Source: an uncultured Prevotella sp.
Lineage (GTDB): Bacteria; Bacteroidota; Bacteroidia; Bacteroidales; Bacteroidaceae
Assembly: GCA_900553595.1 (NCBI GenBank)
Contig: USEC01000004.1
Location: 1-64,000 of the forward strand
DNA: 64,000 bases
Direction: 5' to 3'
Made by a program: the position numbers and the translations under genes. The notes below the pieces were generated by a model that made no database searches, was not told the DNA's origin, and worked only from the letters and a program-made list of their open reading frames with translations. This document shows, piece after piece, positions 35,881 through 45,527 of the stretch (position 1 is the first letter of the stretch; every line of letters starts with the position of its first letter).

Positions 35881-35977
35881 ATTTATAGCAGATTCTGCTT
35901 TTCCGCATACTGCAACTCTCCGATGTGCCAATTAGCATACAAACCAAGGCAACACTCACAATTGCAGAAACATTGAA

Positions 35978-36427
35978 TTATCCAAGAATCTGCGTAGCGT
36001 GCTCCTTAACCTTAATTTCCTTCGGACCGATAATGCGGGTTATCACACCATTCTCGTCAGCAATGAATGTGGTGCGGAAGACACCCATAGTCACCCTGCC
36101 ACACATTTTCTTCTCTCCATAGACACCCAACTCGGTAACAAGCGTCTTCTCAGTGTCGCATATCAGAGGGAAAGGGAGAGCGTATTTCTCAATGAATTTC
36201 TTATGACTCTTGGCATCCTGCGTGCTCACGCCAATCACGGCATAACCCAACGAGAGGAAACGCTCATAATTGTCACGCAGATTACATGCCTCGTTAGTGC
36301 AGCCGGGAGTAGAGTCGCGAGGATAAATATAGAGTACGACTTTCTTGCCTGCAAGTTCAGCAAGAGTCCATTCTTTACCGTCCTGGTCGATGCCAAGGAC
36401 TTCGGGGAGTTTCTGTCCTGTTTCCAT
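35978..36427 (-). CDS. bcp: Thioredoxin-dependent thiol peroxidase, Bcp/PrxQ type
   Basis: A 149-residue cytoplasmic peroxiredoxin that reduces hydroperoxides using thioredoxin. The peroxidatic motif is YIYPRDSTPGCTNEACNLRD, with the active Cys in PGCT and a possible resolving Cys five residues on (NEAC), as in the atypical 2-Cys PrxQ class. The opening METGQKLPEVLGIDQDGKEWTL is standard. Normal length. It is monocistronic with a good promoter upstream. Confidence 0.95.
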   Translation of the reverse strand: METGQKLPEVLGIDQDGKEWTLAELAGKKVVLYIYPRDSTPGCTNEACNLRDNYERFLSLGYAVIGVSTQDAKSHKKFIEKYALPFPLICDTEKTLVTELGVYGEKKMCGRVTMGVFRTTFIADENGVITRIIGPKEIKVKEHATQILG

Positions 36428-36499
36428 ATCAGTGTTTTATTTGATTTATGAATATGTTCCAGTCCCCGTACAGCAGTACAGGCACAAGGAAATGTATTG

Positions 36500-36529
36500 C
36501 AAAGATATACAGAATCTTTGAAAGTCAAA
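36500..36529 (-). promoter_or_regulatory. Bacteroidetes-type promoter of bcp
   Basis: On the minus strand TTTG (36526-36529), an 18-base spacer, TATCTTTG (36500-36507). It predicts a leader of about 65 nt. Confidence 0.75.
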
Positions 36530-36545
36530 CACTATGCAACAAAAA

Positions 36546-36579
36546 AAACAGGCTGCGGCATTGCTGCCACAGCCTGTTT
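36546..36579 (-). terminator. Terminator of the carA-carB unit
   Basis: A 10-bp perfect stem (AAACAGGCTG and complement) is followed on the minus strand by a run of eight T. It lies 160 bases after the carB stop, just before the bcp promoter. Confidence 0.85.
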
Positions 36580-36737
36580 CTGTTCTGTTTTCAAACGGTG
36601 CGATTCAACGCCGTCCGTCTCATTCCCAATGATTTATAGCCATCAACTTCCTTGTTTGCTTAACGCAACGGAAGCCGAGGCAGTAACCTTTCTGACTTTT
36701 TCAATTCTTCAGATTTACAAAATCAGAAAGCCGTGTA
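36580..36737. other. Gap between carB and its terminator
   Basis: Together with the bcp promoter and carB terminator this forms the 310-base gap between bcp and carB. I see no gene or repeat in it. Confidence 0.5.
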
Positions 36738-39700
36738 TTAGTATTCACCCCAAGCCTTTATGTCGATGTCCTCAAGTTTCGTGGTGCAGAATGCGTAGAT
36801 GAACGCACTCGCAAGGCGCGAATTGGTGATAAGAGGCACATTAAGGTCGATGGCTGCACGGCGAATCTTGTAACCGTTGGAAAGTTCTGAACTTGTAAGG
36901 TTCTTAGGAATGTTCACCACCATGTCTATTTCGTGGTTGTGAAGCATGTCGAGAGCCTTAGGTTCATCACCCTCTTCCGATGGCCACAGCACATGGGTGT
37001 TGTCGATGCCGTTCTCCTTGAGATACTTGCTTGTACCGCCTGTAGCATAAAGCTTGTAGCCGTTCTCTACCAACATCTTCGCCGCATCAAGCATTTCTGC
37101 CTTCTGCTTTGCACCACCGGTAGAGAGAAGAACCGTCTTCTTAGGTATGCGGTGACCGACAGAAAGCATGCTCTTCAGGAGAGCGGTGTTGGTGTCGTCG
37201 CCCAAGCAGCCCACCTCGCCGGTAGAACTCATATCCACACCAAGCACGGGGTCGGCCTTTTGCAGACGGTTGAATGAGAACTGCGATGCCTTGATACCCA
37301 CATAATCGAGGTCGAAGAGGTTCTTGCTCGGCTTCTCAACGGGCAGACCAAGCATGACACGGGTAGCCAATTCAATAAGATTTATCTTGAGAACCTTGCT
37401 CACAAACGGGAACGAACGTGATGCACGGAGGTTGCACTCGATGACAAGGATGTCGTTGTCGCGGGCCATAAACTGGATGTTGAACGGACCGTTAATGTGC
37501 AATTCCTTTGCAATCTGGCGTCCAACACGCTTCACACGGCGCACAGTCTCAACATAAAGTTTCTGCGGCGGGAACTGGATGGTAGCGTCGCCGGAGTGTA
37601 CACCGGCAAATTCTATGTGCTCTGAAATTGCGTATGCTATCACTTCACCGTTCTTTGCCACGGCGTCCATCTCAATTTCCTTGGCATGCTCGATAAACTT
37701 GCTCACAACAACGGGGTGGTCCTCACTCACATTTGCAGCAAGCTGGAGGAAGCGTTTCAGCTCGTCCTCGTTGGAGCAGACATTCATCGCCGCACCGGAA
37801 AGAACGTATGACGGACGCACAAGAACCGGGAATCCGACGCGTTCAATGAAGCGGTCGATGTCCTCCATGCTCGTAAGCGCACTCCATTCAGGCTGGTTGA
37901 TGCCGTTGTTGGTAAGCATCTGCGAGAACTTGGCACGGTCTTCGGCATTGTCAATGTCCTGCGCTTTGGTGCCGAGAATAGGTACATGCTGCTCATCGAG
38001 ACGCATCGCGAGGTTGTTTGGAATCTGTCCACCGGTGGAAACTATTACACCGTGAGGCTGTTCGAGATCGATAATGTCCATAACACGCTCGAATGTTAGC
38101 TCGTCGAAGTAGAGACGGTCGCACATGTCATAGTCGGTGGACACGGTTTCGGGGTTATAGTTAATCATTACCGAACGATAACCCTCCTTACGGATAGTCT
38201 CAAGAGCCTGGACTCCGCACCAGTCGAACTCAACAGAAGAACCGATACGGTAAGCACCGGAACCCAACACAACAATAGAGCGGTGATCGTTGTCGAAGGT
38301 TATGTCGCTCTTCACACCTGCGTATGTCACATACAGATAGTTGGTCTGCGCCGGATATTCGGCAGCAAGAGTGTCTATCTGCTTCACAACCGGCAATATG
38401 CCATAGTTCTTACGGCGTGAACGGACAACAAGAGAAGCTTTCTGCATGGAGTGCAGCTCATCCTCCAAGCCCACAGCACGCGCTATCTGGAAATCAGTAA
38501 AGCCGTAAACCTTGGCTGTGCGAAGGAGTTCCTTGTCAAGAGTGTTGATGTTGCACTTCTTCATCTCTTCGTCTATGTCGATGATGTGCTTGAGTTTCTC
38601 AAGGAACCACTTGTCAATCTTCGTGAGTTCATGAATCTGTTCAACAGTATAGCCCTTGTGCATAGCCTTTGAAATGACGAACACACGCTTGTCGGTGGGT
38701 TCGCGCAAAGCAGCATCTATATCGTCAATCTCAAGTTCCTTGTTCTCCACGAAGCCGTGCATACCCTGCCCTATCATGCGCAAACCCTTCTGGATAGCCT
38801 CCTCAAAGTTGCGGCCTATTGCCATAACTTCACCTACTGACTTCATTGAAGAGCCGAGTTCCTTATCTACGCCACGGAACTTGGAGAGGTCCCAACGCGG
38901 AATCTTGCAGACAACGTAGTCGAGTGCAGGTTCAAAGAAAGCCGAAGTGGTTTTGGTAACGGAGTTCTTCAGCTCGAACAAACCGTAACCCATGCCAAGC
39001 TTTGCAGCAACAAAAGCAAGCGGATAACCAGTCGCCTTAGACGCAAGGGCAGAAGAACGGCTCAATCGAGCGTTCACCTCGATTACGCGATAATCCTCCG
39101 ACTGTGGGTCGAAAGCATACTGCACGTTACATTCACCAACGATACCGATGTGGCGGATAATCTTTATTGCGAGTGCACGGAGCTTGTGATATTCCGAGTT
39201 TGTAAGTGTCTGCGACGGAGCGATAACGATAGATTCACCCGTGTGGATGCCCAGAGGGTCGAAGTTTTCCATATTGCAGACGGTGATACAGTTGTCGTAA
39301 CGGTCGCGCACCACCTCATACTCGATTTCCTTCCAACCCTTCAGACTCTTTTCAACAAGAACCTGCGGCGAGAAAGAGAAGGCTTTCTCAGCGAGCTTGT
39401 CGAGTTCCTCTTCATTGTCAGCGAAGCCGGAACCGAGTCCGCCGAGAGCATAAGCAGCACGGATAATGACCGGATACCCGAGTTCGGCAGCAGCCTTGCG
39501 GGTCTGCTCCATATTCTCACAAGCCTCGCTCTTAATGGTCTTCACGTTGATTTCATCAAGTTTCTCGACGAAGAGTTCGCGGTCTTCCGTGTCCATAATA
39601 GCCTGAACAGGAGTACCGAGCACCTTCACATTGTACTTTTCGAGTATGCCTTGACGATAAAGCTCCACTCCACAGTTAAGGGCAGTCTGTCCGCCGAAGG

Positions 39701-39962
39701 AGAGAAGGATGCCGTCAGGACGTTCTTTCTTGATTACTTCCTCAACAAAGTAAGGCTGAACGGGAAGGAAATAAATCTGGTCGGCGACACCTTCCGATGT
39801 CTGTACCGTTGCGATGTTAGGATTGATGAGCACAGTTTCGACACCTTCCTCACGCAGAGCTTTAAGTGCCTGTGAACCGGAATAGTCAAATTCGCCAGCT
39901 TCTCCAATCTTCAATGCTCCCGAACCGAGCAATAAAACTTTCTTTATATTTTCGTCTTTCAT
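36738..39962 (-). CDS. carB: Carbamoyl-phosphate synthase large subunit
   Basis: A 1074-residue enzyme making carbamoyl phosphate from bicarbonate, ATP and ammonia delivered by CarA, for pyrimidines and arginine. It has two ATP-grasp halves: the first begins KVLLLGSGALKIGEAGEFDYSGSQALKAL, the second SIVVLGSGAYRIGSSVEFDWCGVQAL. A C-terminal MGS-like allosteric domain follows (KKTVLLSTGGAKQKAEML, LYATGGTSKYLKENGI). NARLSRSSALASKATGYPLA and CNLRASRSFPFVSKVLKI mark the two active sites. It starts 25 bases after carA, and expression is expected to be coupled. Confidence 0.97.
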   Translation of the reverse strand: MKDENIKKVLLLGSGALKIGEAGEFDYSGSQALKALREEGVETVLINPNIATVQTSEGVADQIYFLPVQPYFVEEVIKKERPDGILLSFGGQTALNCGVELYRQGILEKYNVKVLGTPVQAIMDTEDRELFVEKLDEINVKTIKSEACENMEQTRKAAAELGYPVIIRAAYALGGLGSGFADNEEELDKLAEKAFSFSPQVLVEKSLKGWKEIEYEVVRDRYDNCITVCNMENFDPLGIHTGESIVIAPSQTLTNSEYHKLRALAIKIIRHIGIVGECNVQYAFDPQSEDYRVIEVNARLSRSSALASKATGYPLAFVAAKLGMGYGLFELKNSVTKTTSAFFEPALDYVVCKIPRWDLSKFRGVDKELGSSMKSVGEVMAIGRNFEEAIQKGLRMIGQGMHGFVENKELEIDDIDAALREPTDKRVFVISKAMHKGYTVEQIHELTKIDKWFLEKLKHIIDIDEEMKKCNINTLDKELLRTAKVYGFTDFQIARAVGLEDELHSMQKASLVVRSRRKNYGILPVVKQIDTLAAEYPAQTNYLYVTYAGVKSDITFDNDHRSIVVLGSGAYRIGSSVEFDWCGVQALETIRKEGYRSVMINYNPETVSTDYDMCDRLYFDELTFERVMDIIDLEQPHGVIVSTGGQIPNNLAMRLDEQHVPILGTKAQDIDNAEDRAKFSQMLTNNGINQPEWSALTSMEDIDRFIERVGFPVLVRPSYVLSGAAMNVCSNEDELKRFLQLAANVSEDHPVVVSKFIEHAKEIEMDAVAKNGEVIAYAISEHIEFAGVHSGDATIQFPPQKLYVETVRRVKRVGRQIAKELHINGPFNIQFMARDNDILVIECNLRASRSFPFVSKVLKINLIELATRVMLGLPVEKPSKNLFDLDYVGIKASQFSFNRLQKADPVLGVDMSSTGEVGCLGDDTNTALLKSMLSVGHRIPKKTVLLSTGGAKQKAEMLDAAKMLVENGYKLYATGGTSKYLKENGIDNTHVLWPSEEGDEPKALDMLHNHEIDMVVNIPKNLTSSELSNGYKIRRAAIDLNVPLITNSRLASAFIYAFCTTKLEDIDIKAWGEY

Positions 39963-39987
39963 CTTAATTCTTTGCTTGATTTGGTTA

Positions 39988-41064
39988 TTACTTCATACTC
40001 TCAACAAACTTGTCGAACATAAATTCCGTATCCACTGGACCGGAACATGCCTCCGGATGGAACTGGCTTGAGAACCAAGGCTTCGACTTGTGACGGATTC
40101 CCTCATTGGAACCATCGTTCATATTCACGAATAGCTCCTCCCATTCTGTTCCAAGAGTCTTGGCATCAACGGCATATCCGTGGTTCTGCGAGGTGACAAA
40201 GCATTTCTCTGTACCCACCATACGCACTGGTTGGTTATGAGAACGGTGACCATATTTCAGTTTATAGATAGTGGCTCCGGCTGCCTTTGCGAGCAACTGG
40301 TTACCCATACAGATGCCACAGATAGGCTTGTCGCTGCGCTCCATCTGCTTCTTTATGATATTAACAGCCTTCTCACACATGTCAGGATCGCCAGGACCGT
40401 TGGCAAGGAAGAGTCCGTCAAACTCCATATCGGTGTAATCATAATCCCAAGGCACTCTTATCACCTCGCAACCACGATTGATGAGACAGCGGATGATGTT
40501 TGCCTTCACGCCACAATCCACCAGCACCACCTTCTTGTCAGCACCTTCATTATAGCGGATTATTTCCTTGCAGCTCACCTTATCAACGAAGTTCACGCCC
40601 TCATATTCAGCTGTCGGGATATTGTCGGGTTCATCATCGAAGAGTATCTTTCCCATCATCACGCCATGTTCGCGCAACACTTTGGTGAGTTCGCGTGTGT
40701 CAATACCTGTTATTCCTGGCACTTTTTCACGCTTAAGCCAATCGGCAAGGCTCTCAACGGCATTCCAATGGCAGTAGCTCTCGCTGTAATCGGCAACGAT
40801 TATAGCCGAAGCATAGATCTTGTCACTCTCCATAAATGTCGGCAGTCCGTTGTCTTCGAAAGAGAAAGGCGGCACGCCATAGTTTCCGACCAACGGATAT
40901 GTCAGCGTCATGAGCTGTCCTGCGTATGAAGGATCGGTAAGTGACTCTGGATAACCCATCATGGCCGTGTTGAAAACCACCTCTCCTGCCACCGGGGTTT
41001 CATAACCGAACGACTTACCATGAAACTTGGTTCCATCTTCTAATACTAAAGTTACATTTCTCAT
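39988..41064 (-). CDS. carA: Carbamoyl-phosphate synthase small subunit
   Basis: A 358-residue glutaminase subunit. The N-terminal domain (about 1-150) contains MRNVTLVLEDGTKFHGKSFGY and VFNTAMMGYPESLTDPSYAGQLM. The C-terminal class I amidotransferase domain has the nucleophile in GICMGNQLLAKAAG and the His/Glu pair in SQFHPEACSGP. ATG 41064 is preferred; the open frame extends 11 codons upstream. It is followed by carB. Confidence 0.97.
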   Translation of the reverse strand: MRNVTLVLEDGTKFHGKSFGYETPVAGEVVFNTAMMGYPESLTDPSYAGQLMTLTYPLVGNYGVPPFSFEDNGLPTFMESDKIYASAIIVADYSESYCHWNAVESLADWLKREKVPGITGIDTRELTKVLREHGVMMGKILFDDEPDNIPTAEYEGVNFVDKVSCKEIIRYNEGADKKVVLVDCGVKANIIRCLINRGCEVIRVPWDYDYTDMEFDGLFLANGPGDPDMCEKAVNIIKKQMERSDKPICGICMGNQLLAKAAGATIYKLKYGHRSHNQPVRMVGTEKCFVTSQNHGYAVDAKTLGTEWEELFVNMNDGSNEGIRHKSKPWFSSQFHPEACSGPVDTEFMFDKFVESMK

Positions 41065-41125
41065 ATTTATATCTTCGATTTTAATATTCTTATTCAATCC
41101 ATATCAACCCTCACTTTTTCGCACC

Positions 41126-41162
41126 AAGAGAGTGTGCTATCATTACAATAACACACTCTCTT
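41126..41162. other. Hairpin between the PurF relative and carA
   Basis: AAGAGAGTGTG (41126-41136) and its exact 11-bp complement (41152-41162) enclose a 15-nt loop. On the minus strand no T-run follows, so it is not a simple terminator. A processing or attenuation structure ahead of carA is possible. Confidence 0.6.
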
Positions 41163-41197
41163 GTGTGGGGTGAAAGAGTTCTTTTTATCTTGCGGTC

Positions 41198-43078
41198 TTA
41201 AATTCCCGCCTTTTCCATATAGCTTATAAAAGCCTGGTTGCAGAGTTTCGTGCCTCCCGGAGTGGGATATTTTCCGGTGAAATACCAGTCGCCTTTATGA
41301 TTGGGTATTGCCTTATGCAGACCGTCAATCGACTGATATACTATCTCTACCGGGGTTTTAAGTCCCTCCGGCCGCAACATCTCCACAATCTTTTCGTTTA
41401 TCTCTTCGATAGTGAAAGGTTTGTAAATGTCGCGTACACAGTTGCGCATCAGTTCCTTTGGCTTCAAGAGTTCGAGCTTGCACGATTCATAAACGCGTCT
41501 GAGGAGGTCATCCATGCCACGCTCTTTTATCAGTTCCATTGTCGCACGGAATACGCAGAACTCCTCCAAATGCGGCATATCAATGCCGTAATAGTCGGGA
41601 TAACGTATCTGCGGAGCCGATGAAACGATGACTATCTTCTTCGGATGCAAACGGTCAAGAATCCTCAAAATGCTCTTTTTAAGCGTTGTTCCGCGCACGA
41701 TGGAGTCGTCTATCACCACAAGGTTGTCCACATCCGGCTCTATGCAACCGTAAGTGATGTCATAAACATGCGATGCAAGGTCGTTGCGCGAATTGCCTTC
41801 GGTGATGAACGTGCGCAGTTTGATGTCCTTTATAGCTACCTTCTCTGAGCGGATGTATGTATCAAGAATCGCATGCAGTTCCTCTTCGGTCGGAGTATGA
41901 CCAAGTTGCTGAATCTTTTTTATCTTCAATTCGTTGCTATACTTCTTGAATCCGCTGAGAAGTCCGTAATATGCCACCTCTGCCGTGTTTGGAATGAATG
42001 AGAACACCGTGTGGTCTATATCCCCATCAACAGCCTTCAGCACGGGTTCGCACAGCAGTTCGCCCAAGCATTTACGCTCTTTGTATATGTCACGATCCGA
42101 TCCACGACTGAAATATATGCGCTCGAAAGAACATGCCGAGTCCCCCCGGCGTTCCAGAATCGTCTCTATTCTCACGCTTCCGTCCCTGCTTACGAGCAGA
42201 GCCGTGCCTGGTTCCAATTCATTTATATCCTCACATTCCAAATCAAACGTTGTCTGCAAGACCGGTCGTTCGGATGCGACGGCGACAAATTCATCCGTCT
42301 TTATATAGAAAGCAGGGCGTATTCCCCACGGGTCGCGCATGGAGAACATCTCCCCACTGCCCGTAAGTCCGCACATGACATAACCTCCATCAAAGTCGGG
42401 CATGGCTGTTCTCAGCACGTTTCCCATCCGGATATGATTGTCAATGTAGTGCGTCAAATCCATACCGGAGAGTCCTTTTCCTTTCGCCTCAACGAAATTG
42501 CGCTCCGCTTCACGGTCAAGCCGATGCCCAATAAGGTCCAGCAAGGTGTAACCGTCACTGTAAATTCGCGGGAACATACCCTGTTCAAGCATTTTATGGA
42601 ACACCTCATCAATATTTGTCATATTGAAGTTTCCGCAAATGCAAAGGTTTTTCGCCTGCCAATTGTCCCTGCGCAAGAACGGGTGGACGTATGAAATCCC
42701 TCGTTTTCCAGTTGTGGAATAGCGCAAATGCCCCATATACAGTTCTCCTGCAAACGGCAGATGCTCCTTGGCAAAGTCCGCATCAGAGATAAGTTCCGCC
42801 GACAGATGTGCATATTCCTTATGCACACGCCCGAAAATTTCGGATATTGCGTCCTTCCCTTCAGCACGTTCACGAAACATAAATTCCGTTCCCGGCTGTC
42901 CGTCGAGCTTTACACAAGCCATACCGGCACCTTCCTGTCCACGGTTATGCTGTTTCTCCATCATCAGATAGAGTTTGTTCAGCCCGAACATCCATGTACC
43001 ATACTTCTCCTGATAGTACTGCAACGGCTTGAGCAATCGAATCATTGCCACGCCACATTCATGCTTTAACGGTTCCAC
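41198..43078 (-). CDS. Amidophosphoribosyltransferase-like protein (PurF family)
   Basis: A 626-residue protein combining a class II glutaminase domain with a phosphoribosyltransferase domain. The predicted nucleophile Cys8 follows a short propeptide-like MEPLKHE, as in PurF enzymes whose leader is cleaved. MGHLRYSTTGKRG corresponds to the glutamine-binding segment. The PRPP loop VVIDDSIVRGTTLKKSILRIL is intact. It is longer than the usual ~470-510-residue PurF, with an insertion around residues 290-400, and the usual HNGN glutaminase motif reads GNFN. The most likely reaction is the first step of purine synthesis. It may instead be a Bacteroidales-specific paralogue. It lies upstream of carAB on the same strand. 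Confidence 0.85.
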   Translation of the reverse strand: MEPLKHECGVAMIRLLKPLQYYQEKYGTWMFGLNKLYLMMEKQHNRGQEGAGMACVKLDGQPGTEFMFRERAEGKDAISEIFGRVHKEYAHLSAELISDADFAKEHLPFAGELYMGHLRYSTTGKRGISYVHPFLRRDNWQAKNLCICGNFNMTNIDEVFHKMLEQGMFPRIYSDGYTLLDLIGHRLDREAERNFVEAKGKGLSGMDLTHYIDNHIRMGNVLRTAMPDFDGGYVMCGLTGSGEMFSMRDPWGIRPAFYIKTDEFVAVASERPVLQTTFDLECEDINELEPGTALLVSRDGSVRIETILERRGDSACSFERIYFSRGSDRDIYKERKCLGELLCEPVLKAVDGDIDHTVFSFIPNTAEVAYYGLLSGFKKYSNELKIKKIQQLGHTPTEEELHAILDTYIRSEKVAIKDIKLRTFITEGNSRNDLASHVYDITYGCIEPDVDNLVVIDDSIVRGTTLKKSILRILDRLHPKKIVIVSSAPQIRYPDYYGIDMPHLEEFCVFRATMELIKERGMDDLLRRVYESCKLELLKPKELMRNCVRDIYKPFTIEEINEKIVEMLRPEGLKTPVEIVYQSIDGLHKAIPNHKGDWYFTGKYPTPGGTKLCNQAFISYMEKAGI

Positions 43079-43192
43079 TGTCGTGTCTAATATTAATTTA
43101 TCCTAATTATCTTTTCCCTTTATTACTCAAAAGTTCCATAAGAAAGGCAACTTATTATATTAATAATCGTGGGATACCTATATTCATATATG

Positions 43193-43225
43193 AAAAGAGC
43201 GTCAAACCATAAAAGCCCAACGCTC
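43193..43225 (-). terminator. Terminator of the Wza-like gene
   Basis: On the minus strand GAGCGT and ACGCTC form a 6-bp stem with a 17-nt loop, followed by TTTT. It lies just beyond the stop codon at 43234. Confidence 0.6.
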
Positions 43226-43233
43226 AATATTAT

Positions 43234-44031
43234 TTATCTGAGAATATTCACAATCAAAGAAGCCACCGAAGTAACGATACCAATGAATGATATCCACAAC
43301 GAAGTCGAAGGACCTATAGAAGCACCTGAAGCCTTGGTCTTGTTAGGTTCAACATAGATGTAATCGTTTTGCTGAACATAATAATAAGGCGAATTGATGA
43401 TGTTGGCATCATTCAGGTTCAGACGGTGAACCTCTTTCTGACCATCAGCATTTTCACGAATAAGAAGGACATTGTCACGTTTGCCATAGATGGTAAGATC
43501 GCCAGCTTGGGCTATAGCTTCCAGCACGCTCATCTTGTCTGTCGTCACCGGTACGACCTTGGGAGAAACCACTTCACCTGCAACAGTCACACGATAGCTT
43601 GACATGCGCACTGTCACTACGGGATGTTCCGTCTTTGAAAGGTATGGCTTTATCTTGTTTGTGATATATGTTTCACATTCTGTCTTTGTCATGCCAGCTA
43701 CTCTGATTCTGCCGATAACGGGATAATCAATTTCTCCATTGTTGTCAACGAGATATTGAAGAAGCGAACCTGTAGATGAACCTATGCGAGCATCAGTTCC
43801 AAGCGTAGCTTGAATGGAAAGGTTGAAAGGGCTTGCTGTCGCAGGATCTGAGGTTACGACAGTGATGGTAAGCAGATCCTTTGGCATGATACGGGCATCA
43901 TACAAACCTCTTGACGCAGCCAAATCGACATTATCAACATTTTGGAAATACGACACCTTTCTCGCAGATGAACAACTACCAAGGAGCAGTATCATTGCCA
44001 TCAAGACAAATGGGAATACTAATTTCTTCAT
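43234..44031 (-). CDS. Polysaccharide export outer membrane lipoprotein (Wza-like)
   Basis: A 265-residue lipoprotein with lipobox LLGSC (Cys20), followed by SSARKVSYFQN. It contains a polysaccharide export (PES) domain: YDARIMPKDLLTITVVTSDP at about residue 50, and VDNNGEIDYPVIGRIRVAGMTKTECETYI, with SLBB-type segments (YRVTVAGEVVSPKVVPVT and YYVQQNDYIYVEPNK). The C-terminal hydrophobic stretch (WISFIGIVTSVASLIVNIL, about 245-263) could cross the outer membrane as in Wza. Its kinase partner is 7 kb away at 51437, not adjacent. Start ATG 44031 fits the signal peptide. Confidence 0.92.
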   Translation of the reverse strand: MKKLVFPFVLMAMILLLGSCSSARKVSYFQNVDNVDLAASRGLYDARIMPKDLLTITVVTSDPATASPFNLSIQATLGTDARIGSSTGSLLQYLVDNNGEIDYPVIGRIRVAGMTKTECETYITNKIKPYLSKTEHPVVTVRMSSYRVTVAGEVVSPKVVPVTTDKMSVLEAIAQAGDLTIYGKRDNVLLIRENADGQKEVHRLNLNDANIINSPYYYVQQNDYIYVEPNKTKASGASIGPSTSLWISFIGIVTSVASLIVNILR

Positions 44032-44076
44032 AATAAAACTTAGCAACTTTGTTAAAGTGTTATTTATAACTTTCTG

Positions 44077-44108
44077 CAAAAATACTACATATTTCGGAAA
44101 TCCACAAA
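44077..44108 (-). promoter_or_regulatory. Bacteroidetes-type promoter of the Wza-like gene
   Basis: On the minus strand TTTG (44105-44108), a 20-base spacer, TATTTTTG (44077-44084). It predicts a leader of about 40 nt. Confidence 0.75.
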
Positions 44109-44435
44109 GATTTGGCGGAATAATTTATAAAGAAGCGTTACTTACACAAAACTTGCCAGACTCTTTCAATTTTAATATATATAATGTACCTTTTCACAAC
44201 AACAATTAACAACTCCACATTCCCGAAAAAGCCAAGTCCCGAAATCGTCTTCTATGACAAAAAAAAAGGAAAACAAATTATGAACACCCTCATAACACGG
44301 GTTCAAAATGACACTTTGCGCTCATTTATGTTTAAATTTGTTATTTTTAAGGCTAAATTTTGAATATTTTATAATTTCGACCGAAAACGAATGCAAAAAT
44401 ACCGTGAAAGAATATGGAAAACCATTTTTTTATAT
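44109..44435. other. AT-rich intergenic region between divergent genes
   Basis: About 330 bases without a gene, very AT-rich, between the Wza-like promoter and the ansA -7 box. I see no repeat or clear operator. Confidence 0.6.
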
Positions 44436-44443
44436 TAATTTTG
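44436..44443 (+). promoter_or_regulatory. -7 box, putative ansA promoter
   Basis: TAATTTTG followed by C lies 31 bases before the ATG; the -33 match is poor. Confidence 0.5.
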
Positions 44444-44474
44444 CTGCGATTACATTTCACACCTTTAATTGATT

Positions 44475-45527
44475 ATGAGCAACGACAGAGTCTTTACCCG
44501 TCTGAACAAGGTGCTGCTGATTTATACCGGCGGCACAATAGGTATGGGACTAAATCCGAGAACGAACGCACTTGAGCCGCTCGACTTTGACCATCTCATC
44601 AGCAACCTCCCCGAATTCTCCTGTCTTCAGACAGATGTTGATGTTTACCAGTTCAACGAACCAATTGATTCGAGTGATATGTCTCCGCGCAAATGGGCAC
44701 AACTCGTAAGGATTATAAGTAAGCAATACGACCAATACGACGGTTTTGTCATACTTCACGGCACCGACACGATGGCTTATTCAGCATCGGCGTTGTCGTT
44801 CCTGCTTGAGAATCTCACCAAGCCTGTGATTTTTACCGGCAGCCAGCTCCCTGTAGGCCAGCTTCGCACCGACGGCAAAGAGAACCTGCTCACAAGCATT
44901 GAACTCGCCTCCGCACACGACGAGGAGGGACATCCGCTTGTTCCGGAAGTATGCATATATTTCAACGGACATCTGCTTCGCGGCAACCGTAGTACCAAAC
45001 AGAACACAGAAGGATTCAACGCCTTCGACACGTTCAACTATCCGCACCTCTGCGATGTCGGCGTGACATTCAACTTCAACACGCATTACATCCTGAAGCC
45101 CGACTACAACAGCCCAATGATTCCTCATACCGCCATGGACCCCAACGTGGTGGTGTTCTCTATATTCCCCGGCATTCAGGAATCCATAGTGCGCCATGTG
45201 CTTGAATCGCCCGAACTTCGAGGCATCGTGATGCGCAGTTTCGGCAGCGGCAACGCTCCACAGAAGCCGTGGCTGCTCCGCCTTCTCAAGGACGCGTCAC
45301 TCCGCGGTGTCACCATAGTAAATATAACCCAGTGCATTTCAGGCTCCGTTGAAATGGGACGCTATGATGCCGGTTATCAGTTAAAGGAAGCAGGAGTCGT
45401 GAGCGGATATGACAGCACGGTGGAAAGCGCCGTCACCAAGCTCATGTATCTGCAAGCAAAATACACCGACAACAACCTCATAAGAAGCAACATGACCCGT
45501 TGTCTGTGCGGTGAAATGACAAAATAA
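44475..45527 (+). CDS. ansA: L-asparaginase, type I (cytoplasmic)
   Basis: A 350-residue enzyme hydrolysing L-asparagine to aspartate and ammonia. The first active-site Thr is in LLIYTGGTIGM, the second in VILHGTDTMAYSASAL, and SQLPVGQLRTDGKENLLTS carries the catalytic Lys region. No signal peptide is present, consistent with the cytoplasmic type I enzyme. ATG 44475 is preferred to an upstream TTG. Its stop codon lies within a hairpin shared with the convergent GT4 gene. Confidence 0.95.
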   Translation: MSNDRVFTRLNKVLLIYTGGTIGMGLNPRTNALEPLDFDHLISNLPEFSCLQTDVDVYQFNEPIDSSDMSPRKWAQLVRIISKQYDQYDGFVILHGTDTMAYSASALSFLLENLTKPVIFTGSQLPVGQLRTDGKENLLTSIELASAHDEEGHPLVPEVCIYFNGHLLRGNRSTKQNTEGFNAFDTFNYPHLCDVGVTFNFNTHYILKPDYNSPMIPHTAMDPNVVVFSIFPGIQESIVRHVLESPELRGIVMRSFGSGNAPQKPWLLRLLKDASLRGVTIVNITQCISGSVEMGRYDAGYQLKEAGVVSGYDSTVESAVTKLMYLQAKYTDNNLIRSNMTRCLCGEMTK

